Positions 15,052 through 22,437 of a stretch of 36,626 nt of DNA are shown here, one piece after another. The notes beneath the pieces are model-generated. The model was not told the origin of the DNA. It ran no database searches and was given only the letters and a program-made list of their open reading frames with translations. Within the stretch, counting starts at the first letter, position 1, and every line of letters begins with the position of its first letter. This DNA comes from a virus. The DNA lies in the IMG/VR virus record IMGVR_UViG_3300042892_005955, positions 1 to 36,626 of that record, one strand, 5' to 3'. The position numbers were made by a program, and so were the translations under genes.

Positions 15052-15687
15052 TTATTCATTTTTTTCATCAATAGAGTAGAACCAATCATCACCTGCACTC
15101 CACTTTCGAGTGCCATCTACAGTAAATATTGTTTGTGCGGCTTTAAAGTCCGGGAACTTAACGTTACCGGAAATCAAACTTTGATCGTACCATAAACATC
15201 TGTTGTTGGGCTGACAAGCAAACTGGCCGTTTTCTAACCTGATAAAGTTAAACGATTTGTGTTCTTCGGCAACTTCTGTAAAACCAGTGTCTACATCCAT
15301 GCCATCAGCACAAAAATCTACAGTGAACAAATAGGTGCCGTGATGCCATTCTTTGTCTTTGCCTAGAAACTTTACTCCTAGATTACGCAAACCTATCTTT
15401 TCAATGATAGTAAAACGATAACCCATACAGTCCCAAAGCTGTAGAATGTCTATAGGTAACGTACCTGTATAATCTTCTTTCCATACGTAAGCATGAATGG
15501 GCAACTTGTCATACAGTGCGCCATAATTAGGTAGCAATGATTCAATACGAAACACTTGTCCCCTTAACGCTTTAAGACTTACCCATATAGCAGGTTCTAA
15601 CTCCCCATGACCTTTTTCAAAATTATAGAGAAACTCTCGTTTAACAAAGCATTTGATTGGTGGTAATGATCCTACTATATAACTCAT
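15052..15687 (-). CDS. Conserved hypothetical protein (211 aa)
   Basis: A 211-residue protein I do not recognise. It has no signal peptide, membrane segment or known catalytic motif. It is rich in aromatic residues (Trp, Tyr, Phe about one in eight), with strand-like segments such as RFTIIEKIG, YLFTVDFCADGMD and HKSFNFIRLENG, suggesting an all-beta or mixed compact fold. The reading frame is well supported by its codon structure and by tight spacing: 16 nt to the SGNH gene, 45 nt from ahpC. A virion or small regulatory protein is possible, but nothing visible supports either. Confidence 0.7.
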   Translation of the reverse strand: MSYIVGSLPPIKCFVKREFLYNFEKGHGELEPAIWVSLKALRGQVFRIESLLPNYGALYDKLPIHAYVWKEDYTGTLPIDILQLWDCMGYRFTIIEKIGLRNLGVKFLGKDKEWHHGTYLFTVDFCADGMDVDTGFTEVAEEHKSFNFIRLENGQFACQPNNRCLWYDQSLISGNVKFPDFKAAQTIFTVDGTRKWSAGDDWFYSIDEKNE

Positions 15688-15732
15688 CAGTATTTCTCTT
15701 TTCTGTTATATGGTCTGGTTGTTTTTCTAACA

Positions 15733-16308
15733 TTACAGAGTCTCACCACCGATTGGGCGTGAGCATGGGCATAGTTCACCAGTTTGCAATGCGTCTAGTA
15801 CACGTAATGTTTCTTCTGGGTTACGACCAACATCTAAGTTATTAACTGTGATGTGTTGAATAACGTTCTGTGGATCAACAATAAATGTTGCACGTAGTGC
15901 CGCACCTGCTGGAGCATAGAATACACCTAATTGTTCAATCAGGCTGAGGTTTTCATAGCGGCCGGTGTCTTCATTATACTCACTGCTACGGCGTTGTGTG
16001 TCAGCGAACTGATGATGTGTAATCTTCTTCAAGTCCGCATGTGCGTTTTGCCAAGCCACTTTACAGAACTCGTTATCTGTGCTACCTGTTAGCAATACTG
16101 CATCACGGTCAGCAAAGTCTTGTGTTAACTTGTCATATGCTACAATCTCTGTAGGACATACAAATGTAAAGTCCTTAGGGTAGTAAACAATGATTTTCCA
16201 CTTGCCTTCAAATGATTTTTCTGTGATTGTATAGAATGCATCTTCTGGTTGTCCTGGTTTGACACCAGTGATTGCAAATGCTGTTAATTTATCTCCGACT
16301 GTTTTCAT
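15733..16308 (-). CDS. ahpC: 2-Cys peroxiredoxin AhpC-like
   Basis: A 191-residue typical 2-Cys peroxiredoxin. The peroxidatic cysteine is C51 in FTFVCPTE, preceded by YYPKDF. The conserved Arg lies in the AALRATFIVDP segment, and the resolving cysteine is in ELCPCSRP near the C-terminus (C180 or C182). It reduces hydrogen peroxide, organic peroxides or peroxynitrite. No AhpF is present; the AhpD homologue at the end of this operon is the likely local reductant, as in mycobacteria, although host thioredoxin could serve. The ATG has an AAGGAG ribosome binding site. The 115-nt region upstream is the longest gap in the window, so this gene probably has its own promoter. Confidence 0.93.
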   Translation of the reverse strand: MKTVGDKLTAFAITGVKPGQPEDAFYTITEKSFEGKWKIIVYYPKDFTFVCPTEIVAYDKLTQDFADRDAVLLTGSTDNEFCKVAWQNAHADLKKITHHQFADTQRRSSEYNEDTGRYENLSLIEQLGVFYAPAGAALRATFIVDPQNVIQHITVNNLDVGRNPEETLRVLDALQTGELCPCSRPIGGETL

Positions 16309-16423
16309 AATTTTCTCCTTGTGTGTATAATGAATTATTTCTGTGACTTACTAGGGCAAGTCTCTACAGTATTATAACTGGTATTGTTGATATAGTATAG
16401 CCTATATATGATACTATATTTAC
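16309..16423 (-). promoter_or_regulatory. Intergenic leader of the ahpC operon
   Basis: The longest non-coding gap of the window (115 nt). Reading on the minus strand it holds TATACT and TATAAT hexamers, but neither has a good -35 box at 17 nt, then the AAGGAG ribosome binding site. It also holds the 9-bp inverted repeat listed separately. A promoter here is likely but cannot be placed exactly. Confidence 0.4.
16390..16419. repeat. 9-bp AT-rich inverted repeat upstream of ahpC
   Basis: Arms ATATAGTAT and ATACTATAT flank a 12-nt spacer, just downstream of the glycosyltransferase stop and about 80-110 nt upstream of the ahpC start. It may be a weak terminator or an operator for redox control. 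It has no following T-run on the minus strand, which argues against a simple terminator. Confidence 0.45.
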
Positions 16424-17173
16424 TTATTTACCCTTAAATATGCTATCGATAAAATTAGTGCAATCCGTTTCTCCGGCAGCTATGTATTCAATATGCATGT
16501 TATATAAATCATTGAAGGACAGACCATTTTTGTCAATATAATGATGATTTCCTATTCCCTTTTCTATATCAGCAGGACTGACTTTGTACTGTATTTGTAG
16601 TCTACGCTGTACCATTTCTTTTCCTACTATTGCGTTTGCATAGTGTAATATCATTACATCTTCTGTTGTAGGTGGCCAATAATGTCTACCTATATCATAT
16701 ATGATATCGTTGTAGTTATGGAGACTTCTACCCTGATGTGCTATTGGGTTATCATAGTAAGATATACCGGTATGTACTTGTTCCCATAATGGTTTAGTTC
16801 TATCTAGTGTTCCACACGGATCCCATTTAGTAAATCGTATGCCCGGTATGATATGCTGTTGTCTATCAGACTGTTGATTCATCAGACTATTGGTATTTCC
16901 TACTAAGAATTCAGCAGTCGTTAATGCAATTCTCCAACCTTGTAATTGTCTTTCGTAGAACATTACTTCTTGGTCACATGATATTGCATCAAAATGTGTG
17001 TTGTAAGATGGCATTATTTGCCAATGTGGGCATATTTCTTTACATATCTCTACTGATCTATCAGTGCTACCGTAATCAACAAGAACCCCAAAATCAAATA
17101 TCTTTTTATGATGTTCTAGCCACCATGGCAAAAGGTGTTCTTCGTTGTAAAAATGAGTGATAACTGTTTTCAT
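16424..17173 (-). CDS. Glycosyltransferase family 2/92-like protein
   Basis: A 249-residue protein with a GT-A type N-terminus: HFYNEEHLLPWWLEHH at 7-22 is the typical opening of the GT2_4/GT92 type, followed by VLVDYGSTDRS, the strand and turn that hold the nucleotide sugar. A clear DxD motif is not visible, so it may be metal-independent or degenerate. A C-terminal region with several histidines (GNHHYIDKNG) is not typical. It overlaps the C-methyltransferase gene by 4 nt and belongs with it to a sugar-modification set. Donor and acceptor are unknown. Confidence 0.7.
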   Translation of the reverse strand: MKTVITHFYNEEHLLPWWLEHHKKIFDFGVLVDYGSTDRSVEICKEICPHWQIMPSYNTHFDAISCDQEVMFYERQLQGWRIALTTAEFLVGNTNSLMNQQSDRQQHIIPGIRFTKWDPCGTLDRTKPLWEQVHTGISYYDNPIAHQGRSLHNYNDIIYDIGRHYWPPTTEDVMILHYANAIVGKEMVQRRLQIQYKVSPADIEKGIGNHHYIDKNGLSFNDLYNMHIEYIAAGETDCTNFIDSIFKGK

Positions 17174-18390
17174 TCATCTGAATCCAACGTGACTTGTATC
17201 TTAGGAAAATATTTTATGAACACAGTTGGTTCATGATATTTGTCTTTGATTCTATGTTTAATCTCTTTGAAGAAATTCCATGACAACGGTATCCAAACAA
17301 CAGAGCGACCTTTTGCAATAGTAATCATTTCATCAAGTGATACAATCTTAATTTTTCTTCCCGGAGTGTAGAGTCCCTGCTTTAACGGATTGTCATCTAC
17401 TATGTAATCTAAGTCAATCTCACCAAAGTTTAATAATGTGTTACCTTTTGCCGCGGCACCGTAACCAACAATTAAAGAACCCGAATATTTATTTAACTCA
17501 TCTTTTAAAGCTGTTACCACACTGATAGCATTATCTACAAATTTCTTTACTACATCAATTGTTTGTTTAGCTTCTTTGCCTATCAACAGTTGAGTGTTAT
17601 CACATGCAGGATCTTTAGACAACACAAACACATAACTAGTACCATGTATGTCGGTTTTGAATACTGACTCTAAATACATACCGGATCTATTTGCCAATGT
17701 TCCCATTGAACGAGTATTGAAAAATGAGATGTGCTCATGGTAGATAGTATCGAATTGACCATATTCTACCATATCAGCCTGACTTGTTTGTATGAACAAT
17801 CTACCAGTATTTGATAATCTATCTTTACAAATTCTTAAAAACTCGTCAGGATAAGTATTATGTGCAAACACGTTTTGCGCTATGATTACATCATATCGGT
17901 CGGCGCCTAGACTAGCGACTGCACTCTCATTGAAGTAATCACATATTACAGTGTGATTTAAACTACTTAATTGGTGTAGATTTTCAGCAGGGTCTATTCC
18001 GTATGTTTGATGACCGTACTTCTTAAATGCATCTAACTGGGAACCATCATTACATGCAATGTCCAGCACCTTATAAGGTCCCTTCACTGGAATGTGGCTT
18101 GTAACAGTATGAACAAATTGATCAAAATAATCACGCAATGTTTGTGTCGTGCCACTTACATATAAGTAATTTTTAAATAGTAAATCGGGATGCACTGCAT
18201 GGGTAAGCTGTAGGTGTGTACAGTCATTGCAATAATTTAATCCCAGTGGGTAAAACACTTCTGGGTCAGATTGCTCTTGTACATAAGAATTTGCTAATGG
18301 CTGATCAATCAAATCCAAGACTGTGGTTAAATTTTCTCCACCACAGCATAAGCATTTATTAAGATAAGTAATATTGAAATTTTCTATCAT
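17170..18390 (-). CDS. Sugar C-methyltransferase
   Basis: A 406-residue three-part methyltransferase. The N-terminal zinc-binding domain has C13-xx-C16 and C54-xx-C57. A SAM-binding Rossmann domain follows (VLDIACNDGSQL around 105-116, with EHISFF later). The C-terminal domain has the GYGAAAKGNTLLNF signature of sugar C-methyltransferases acting on dTDP- or CDP-keto-deoxysugars. Such enzymes make branched sugars for LPS O-antigens or antibiotics. The gene overlaps the upstream epimerase by 32 nt. The keto-sugar substrate would need a 4,6-dehydratase; the epimerase/dehydratase genes in this window are candidates. SAM could come from the phage MetK. Confidence 0.85.
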   Translation of the reverse strand: MIENFNITYLNKCLCCGGENLTTVLDLIDQPLANSYVQEQSDPEVFYPLGLNYCNDCTHLQLTHAVHPDLLFKNYLYVSGTTQTLRDYFDQFVHTVTSHIPVKGPYKVLDIACNDGSQLDAFKKYGHQTYGIDPAENLHQLSSLNHTVICDYFNESAVASLGADRYDVIIAQNVFAHNTYPDEFLRICKDRLSNTGRLFIQTSQADMVEYGQFDTIYHEHISFFNTRSMGTLANRSGMYLESVFKTDIHGTSYVFVLSKDPACDNTQLLIGKEAKQTIDVVKKFVDNAISVVTALKDELNKYSGSLIVGYGAAAKGNTLLNFGEIDLDYIVDDNPLKQGLYTPGRKIKIVSLDEMITIAKGRSVVWIPLSWNFFKEIKHRIKDKYHEPTVFIKYFPKIQVTLDSDE

Positions 18391-19258
18391 TGTCTCTCAC
18401 ATCAAAATTCATATTGTGTCTATTCTCCATTAAGCCTGATATCAATGTCTCTATTGTATCAGTGAATTCAAAACCAGTGGCTAGCTGAAATTTTTCAGTG
18501 CTTAGTTCGAAATCGTATGCTAATGGATCGTTTGGATGTTCTATTATCTTTGCATTTGTAATGTCTGCTACTACTCTTGCAATAGATCCTACATTACTGT
18601 TCAACGATGCTAAATTGTATTGACCCGGAGTAACCTGCGTATCAATCAACATGTTGATTGCTTTAGATACGTCATTGATTCCTAGGATAGCGCGGCGAAT
18701 ATTAATATTCTTTACTTGTATGGTTCCAGTCTCTATAGCAGATTTTACCATAGAGTTAATCATCAGATCGTTTCGTGTGTTGGGACTAGCACCATTAACT
18801 GTTCCAAATCTCAATCCTATAATATTTTTGCCGGCTGATATGTATTTGTTAGCTATTAGGTCTACTGTAATTTTTTGTAGGTCGTAATGATTTAGTACAT
18901 TGAAATTTATGTCAGAAGTTTCGTATGAAGTGCCGGAAGTGTTTCCATAAACACTTGCGCTAGAAGCATAAATTAATTTTTGGTGCGGCTTTAGCTTTTC
19001 ACATAGATTTCTAAAATAGTCTACATTATTTGACCAAGATCGTGAAGGACTATTTTCACACATGGGTACGCTACTGTGACCGGCTAAGCACACAATCACA
19101 TCAGACTCATCTGTATTGATTTCGTTAAAGTTCCGTAATGCTGAATAGCCCAAGTTACTATTGAATAAACAAAGGTCTATGCTACGCAATTCATGAGTAG
19201 CCTCACAATAAAACGATGACCCTATATAGCCATTACCACCCAATACTAATACCTTCAT
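18359..19258 (-). CDS. NAD-dependent epimerase/reductase-like (extended SDR)
   Basis: A 299-residue extended short-chain dehydrogenase/reductase. The NAD(P)-binding motif is GGNGYIG at 7-13. The catalytic strand is YASSASVYG and the active-site Tyr-Lys pair is in YDLQK. A helix and LRFGTVNGASP follow, as in UDP-sugar epimerases. Product class is uncertain: epimerase, dehydratase and 4-ketoreductase all share this pattern. The neighbouring C-methyltransferase suggests it acts on the same nucleotide deoxysugar. It overlaps that gene by 32 nt and the small zinc-ribbon-like gene upstream by 4 nt. Confidence 0.82.
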   Translation of the reverse strand: MKVLVLGGNGYIGSSFYCEATHELRSIDLCLFNSNLGYSALRNFNEINTDESDVIVCLAGHSSVPMCENSPSRSWSNNVDYFRNLCEKLKPHQKLIYASSASVYGNTSGTSYETSDINFNVLNHYDLQKITVDLIANKYISAGKNIIGLRFGTVNGASPNTRNDLMINSMVKSAIETGTIQVKNINIRRAILGINDVSKAINMLIDTQVTPGQYNLASLNSNVGSIARVVADITNAKIIEHPNDPLAYDFELSTEKFQLATGFEFTDTIETLISGLMENRHNMNFDVRDNDRKFQYYLS

Positions 19259-19560
19259 TCGTCTGCCTCCGGAGGAAGTCCATTACTATGTTTATCTGTA
19301 GTTTTCTCTACGTCTTGAAACAACCTTTTTTCTTGCGCTGTTAGTTTATCTTTATGTGTCTTGCGAGGATTACCGCATAAGTAGCAATCAGGATTGCCGC
19401 AATCCATTGCATGATGTTTTGCTAAACGATGTGGTTCTTTAATGGCTTTGTCTTTAGAGGTTAGCCCATGTTGTTTTGCAATTCTAAGTTGCTTTTTAAT
19501 AGCGGCCTCGTCCTTGAACCTACGGCGAGAGTTTAGATATTTTGCTAGTTCGTTACTCAT
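19255..19560 (-). CDS. Small conserved Cys-motif protein
   Basis: A 101-residue basic protein of unknown function. The centre carries H-A-M-D-C-G-N-P-D-C-Y-L-C-G-N-P-R-K, with three cysteines (at 54, 59 and 62 from this start) and nearby histidines that could bind zinc. The N-terminal 45 residues are lysine- and arginine-rich and helical. Proteins with this CGNP..C..CGNPRK core occur in bacteria and phages without a known role. I prefer the ATG at 19560 to the one at 19566, because an AGGA box lies 9 nt upstream of the former and only 3 nt from the latter. Nucleic-acid binding is a guess from its charge. Confidence 0.7.
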   Translation of the reverse strand: MSNELAKYLNSRRRFKDEAAIKKQLRIAKQHGLTSKDKAIKEPHRLAKHHAMDCGNPDCYLCGNPRKTHKDKLTAQEKRLFQDVEKTTDKHSNGLPPEADE

Positions 19561-19574
19561 TGGCATGTTTCCTA

Positions 19575-20603
19575 TTAATTACGATACTTTATCATTATAT
19601 CATCAAATATGATTTTGTCTTTTGCTTTGGGTGTACACAGTCCACACCAGCATCTTTCCTTCTTACATATAAGGAAGTCAGTTTTGTTTTTTATACTGTC
19701 ATTCAAATTAGAAATAATCAGTTCAGTATTAGCTAATGTTCCTATAGGACCGTAGTTGCCATCATATGCCATTCTACAATCTTTATTGATAAACACTTCT
19801 TTTGTTTCCTGTTTAACAAAAATAAAAAACTTATTAACGCTACAATGCCAATCTTTGAAATTATTGTTAGGTACAAAAGATATAGTAGAAGTGTAATCTT
19901 GGTTAACGTTAAACTTTTGTCCACCGCAACATGCTCTACCTAAACTCATGTTACTAAGAGTCTCGTTTCGTTTTACCAAAGTGATAGGCAATTCCTTAGT
20001 ACCTTTACCGGGCGGGGTATCCATTTTTCTAACCCAATGAGGGATGTCATTTACTTTACACCAATTAATAAAGTCAAGACAACATTTTATGTTTATCGGA
20101 TGTATCAGTATAGACACTTGAAAGTTTTTTTGTTGCTCTTTCAACTTCAATACATTACGTTTGAATAGTTCCTGATCTTCCGTAGTTGACTCAGTATGAA
20201 AGCTAACTGTTAGGTAGTCAAAATAAGTAATCAACTTATCCCAAATTTTAGGCTTGACTATTCCGTTTGTTACTGTGTTTAGACCTAATGACCAACTACG
20301 ATCTGAATTATGTGCAGTGTGAGCGTATTCAATGATTTCTACAATGTCTGGATGAAACAGACTTTCACCGCCAAATATATTAAAGCTTACGTGCTGTTGT
20401 GATTTAGGTTTTGTAGCCATTACAATATCTACATATTGATACAAAAAATCGATTGTATTTAGGCACTCATCCAATGGCGGATGAGGTACAGAATTGTCAT
20501 GAGAAGAACAATAACTACAATCTAAGTTGCATTTTAAAGTACATTCCCAAGTTATAGAAAAAAATGGATTTACCGCAACATCGGGTTCGATGCAGTTATA
20601 CAT
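19575..20603 (-). CDS. Radical SAM protein with SPASM-like C-terminus
   Basis: A 342-residue radical SAM enzyme. The cluster motif is C25-NLD-C29-SY-C32, preceded by an additional C21. NIFGGESLFHPD at about 74-85 is the GGE motif that contacts SAM. The C-terminal third has scattered cysteines (DWHCS, KDCRM, CKKERCWCGLC) in the arrangement of SPASM or twitch domains that hold auxiliary Fe-S clusters. SPASM enzymes modify peptides or proteins, as in RiPP maturation and sulfatase activation, but no precursor peptide is evident nearby. Its 5' end overlaps the iscU stop by 8 nt, so cluster scaffold and cluster user are translated from one message. Confidence 0.83.
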   Translation of the reverse strand: MYNCIEPDVAVNPFFSITWECTLKCNLDCSYCSSHDNSVPHPPLDECLNTIDFLYQYVDIVMATKPKSQQHVSFNIFGGESLFHPDIVEIIEYAHTAHNSDRSWSLGLNTVTNGIVKPKIWDKLITYFDYLTVSFHTESTTEDQELFKRNVLKLKEQQKNFQVSILIHPINIKCCLDFINWCKVNDIPHWVRKMDTPPGKGTKELPITLVKRNETLSNMSLGRACCGGQKFNVNQDYTSTISFVPNNNFKDWHCSVNKFFIFVKQETKEVFINKDCRMAYDGNYGPIGTLANTELIISNLNDSIKNKTDFLICKKERCWCGLCTPKAKDKIIFDDIMIKYRN

Positions 20604-20976
20604 GTTTCTTTTTATAATCTTCTACTGCTGCCTTTATGGCGTCTTCGGCAAGGATCGAGCAGTGGATTTTAACTGGGGGGAGGCTGAGTTCTTCTGCAAT
20701 TTGTGAGTTTCTAATTGCCGCAGCCTGGTCGAGGGTTTTTCCTTTAACCCATTCCGTGACAAGACTTGAGCTAGCAATCGCTGACCCGCACCCATACGTT
20801 TTAAATCTAGCATCTGTTATAACTCCTGTAGACTCGTCTACTCTAATTTGTAATTTCATTACGTCACCGCATGCAGGGGCACCAACCATGCCTGTTCCTA
20901 CACTATCATCAATATCAAATTTACCCACGTTACGTGGATTTTCGTAGTGATCAACTACTTGTGATGAATAAGCCAT
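20596..20976 (-). CDS. iscU: IscU Fe-S cluster assembly scaffold
   Basis: A 126-residue, full-length IscU. The three cluster-binding cysteines are C36 (ACGD), C63 (YGCGSA) and C106 (KIHCS), and the conserved aspartate is D38. The chaperone recognition motif LPPVK at 99-103, bound by HscA in bacterial ISC systems, is intact. No IscS, IscA, HscA, HscB or ferredoxin is encoded here, so it must work with host ISC partners. It has an AGGAG ribosome binding site and overlaps the SPASM radical SAM gene by 8 nt. The complete retention of functional residues argues that it is an active protein; the origin is probably a proteobacterial host. Confidence 0.95.
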   Translation of the reverse strand: MAYSSQVVDHYENPRNVGKFDIDDSVGTGMVGAPACGDVMKLQIRVDESTGVITDARFKTYGCGSAIASSSLVTEWVKGKTLDQAAAIRNSQIAEELSLPPVKIHCSILAEDAIKAAVEDYKKKHV

Positions 20977-20985
20977 TTTATACTC

Positions 20986-21903
20986 CTAGTTACTATCGTA
21001 TTTAGCACGCCAAATATCAATAGTTTTGTCTAGCCCTTCACTGAGAATAGTCTTAGGTGACCATCCTAGCATTGATGTTGCTTTATCATTGGTAGAATTT
21101 AGTACATAAATTTCACCTGGTCTTGCCGGCTTAGTATCCCAATTAATCTTACCCTTCCAGTTTAACTTAGTAGCAATGAGATTAGTTAGTTCTTCAATTG
21201 AAACTGCGTTGTTTGGACCTGCGCAGAAAATTTCACCTGTTGCCTGCTCATGTTTCTCTAATATAGTTTCATACATATCTACTAAATCTTCGATAAACAA
21301 GAAATTTCTATAAGGATCTTTATATCCTAAATTAATCTCATTAGGATTTCTCAACATCTGCGTGATAATTTGCTCAACTACAAAGAAATCATTGTCTACA
21401 CGACCATATGAATTTGTTTGGCGAATAGCACAGAACGGATAGTTATACGCCCTTTTCGCATAGTTGAAATATAGCTCACATGCCATTTTTGCAACAGCAT
21501 ACGGTGCATTTGGATTTTGCTGAGTTTCTTCATTGAATACTGGTATCTCTACATGTTTATTATCTTTAATAAGATCACTTTCAGGTTGCCAACCGTAAGT
21601 TTCCATTGTGCTACTAAAAATGCACAACTTTAAATTAGTCAAGTCTCTACTTGATTCGATTAGATTAACAGTGCCAGTATAGTTAACTTGACTGAAAGAT
21701 GTTTGCTCGTAGAAGCTTTTTTCAACTTCAGTTCTAGCCGCTAAGTGAATTATAAAGTCTGGATTGACTTCATGTAGTCTGTCTTTGACTTTATCAAACT
21801 CTAATAGATTGCAACCTAAATCATAAATTTCATATTTTGATTTTAATCTTTTGTTAAGATAACCGCCGATGAATCCGCTTAATCCTGTTATTAATATTTT
21901 CAT
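20986..21903 (-). CDS. NAD-dependent epimerase/dehydratase (nucleotide sugar)
   Basis: A 305-residue extended SDR with NAD-binding motif GLSGFIG at 7-13, the strand IIHLAARTEV, the active-site region SSTMETYG and the Tyr-Lys pair in YAVAK. The C-terminal substrate domain has YRNFLFIEDLV and FCAGPNN segments typical of UDP-glucose 4-epimerase and dTDP-glucose 4,6-dehydratase relatives. Which of these it is cannot be decided from the motifs; the acidic DE pair of a dehydratase after the Thr is not clear. It overlaps the upstream unknown gene by 4 nt and precedes iscU by 9 nt. Confidence 0.85.
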   Translation of the reverse strand: MKILITGLSGFIGGYLNKRLKSKYEIYDLGCNLLEFDKVKDRLHEVNPDFIIHLAARTEVEKSFYEQTSFSQVNYTGTVNLIESSRDLTNLKLCIFSSTMETYGWQPESDLIKDNKHVEIPVFNEETQQNPNAPYAVAKMACELYFNYAKRAYNYPFCAIRQTNSYGRVDNDFFVVEQIITQMLRNPNEINLGYKDPYRNFLFIEDLVDMYETILEKHEQATGEIFCAGPNNAVSIEELTNLIATKLNWKGKINWDTKPARPGEIYVLNSTNDKATSMLGWSPKTILSEGLDKTIDIWRAKYDSN

Positions 21904-22436
21904 TCTGTTGTTTCGCTATCAACTACTAACCAGCCTAACTTCAATAGGTCGGCACGTATTTCATCAGTGACTACACTCTCAGGTACGAACCCGTTTGGAT
22001 ACTTTACATCTAAACTTGGATCGTACCCAGTATCGTTTCGTATACCGGAACAGTACCAATCCATGTAATCGCCTTCTTCCACCATGTTAGCAACAATACC
22101 GCCGGCACTGCGCCAGCTTGCGCTCCAAGTTTTACCCTGCAATAAGGGCCATACCTCGTTCTTTGTAAAATCATTATTACAAATTGCCGCATATATGTTC
22201 TGTGCGTATGGTTCACTTGCTTTTGCTTTGTCGCATATCCACTTAGTGGATCGCAAGTCATATTCCATATTGTCTTTTTTCCATTCTTCGGTTTCTTCGA
22301 GTTCAACACGATGCTCTCTCATGGTCTTAAATAATTCCATGATAGGCTGTGCATCTTCCAAAGATTTTTCACCTTCTTCAACTTTTTTAATCAAGTTGTT
22401 AAGTTGAAAGGTTCCGCGTTCTGGACTACTGTTCAT
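21900..22436 (-). CDS. Conserved hypothetical phage protein (178 aa)
   Basis: A 178-residue acidic protein of unknown function with no membrane segment or signal peptide. The N-terminal 75 residues are helical and charged (EEGEKSLEDA, EELEETEEWKK-like runs), and the C-terminal half has SAGGIVANMVEEGDYMDWYCSG, which I associate with uncharacterised proteins of T4-like phages. It lies one base from metK and overlaps the epimerase by 4 nt. No function can be suggested. Confidence 0.7.
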   Translation of the reverse strand: MNSSPERGTFQLNNLIKKVEEGEKSLEDAQPIMELFKTMREHRVELEETEEWKKDNMEYDLRSTKWICDKAKASEPYAQNIYAAICNNDFTKNEVWPLLQGKTWSASWRSAGGIVANMVEEGDYMDWYCSGIRNDTGYDPSLDVKYPNGFVPESVVTDEIRADLLKLGWLVVDSETTE

Positions 22437-22437
22437 G

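Noticed and set aside
20596-20976. NifU-type scaffold instead of IscU
   Set aside because: The protein is a single 126-residue IscU domain with LPPVK and lacks the NifU central [2Fe-2S] and C-terminal domains.
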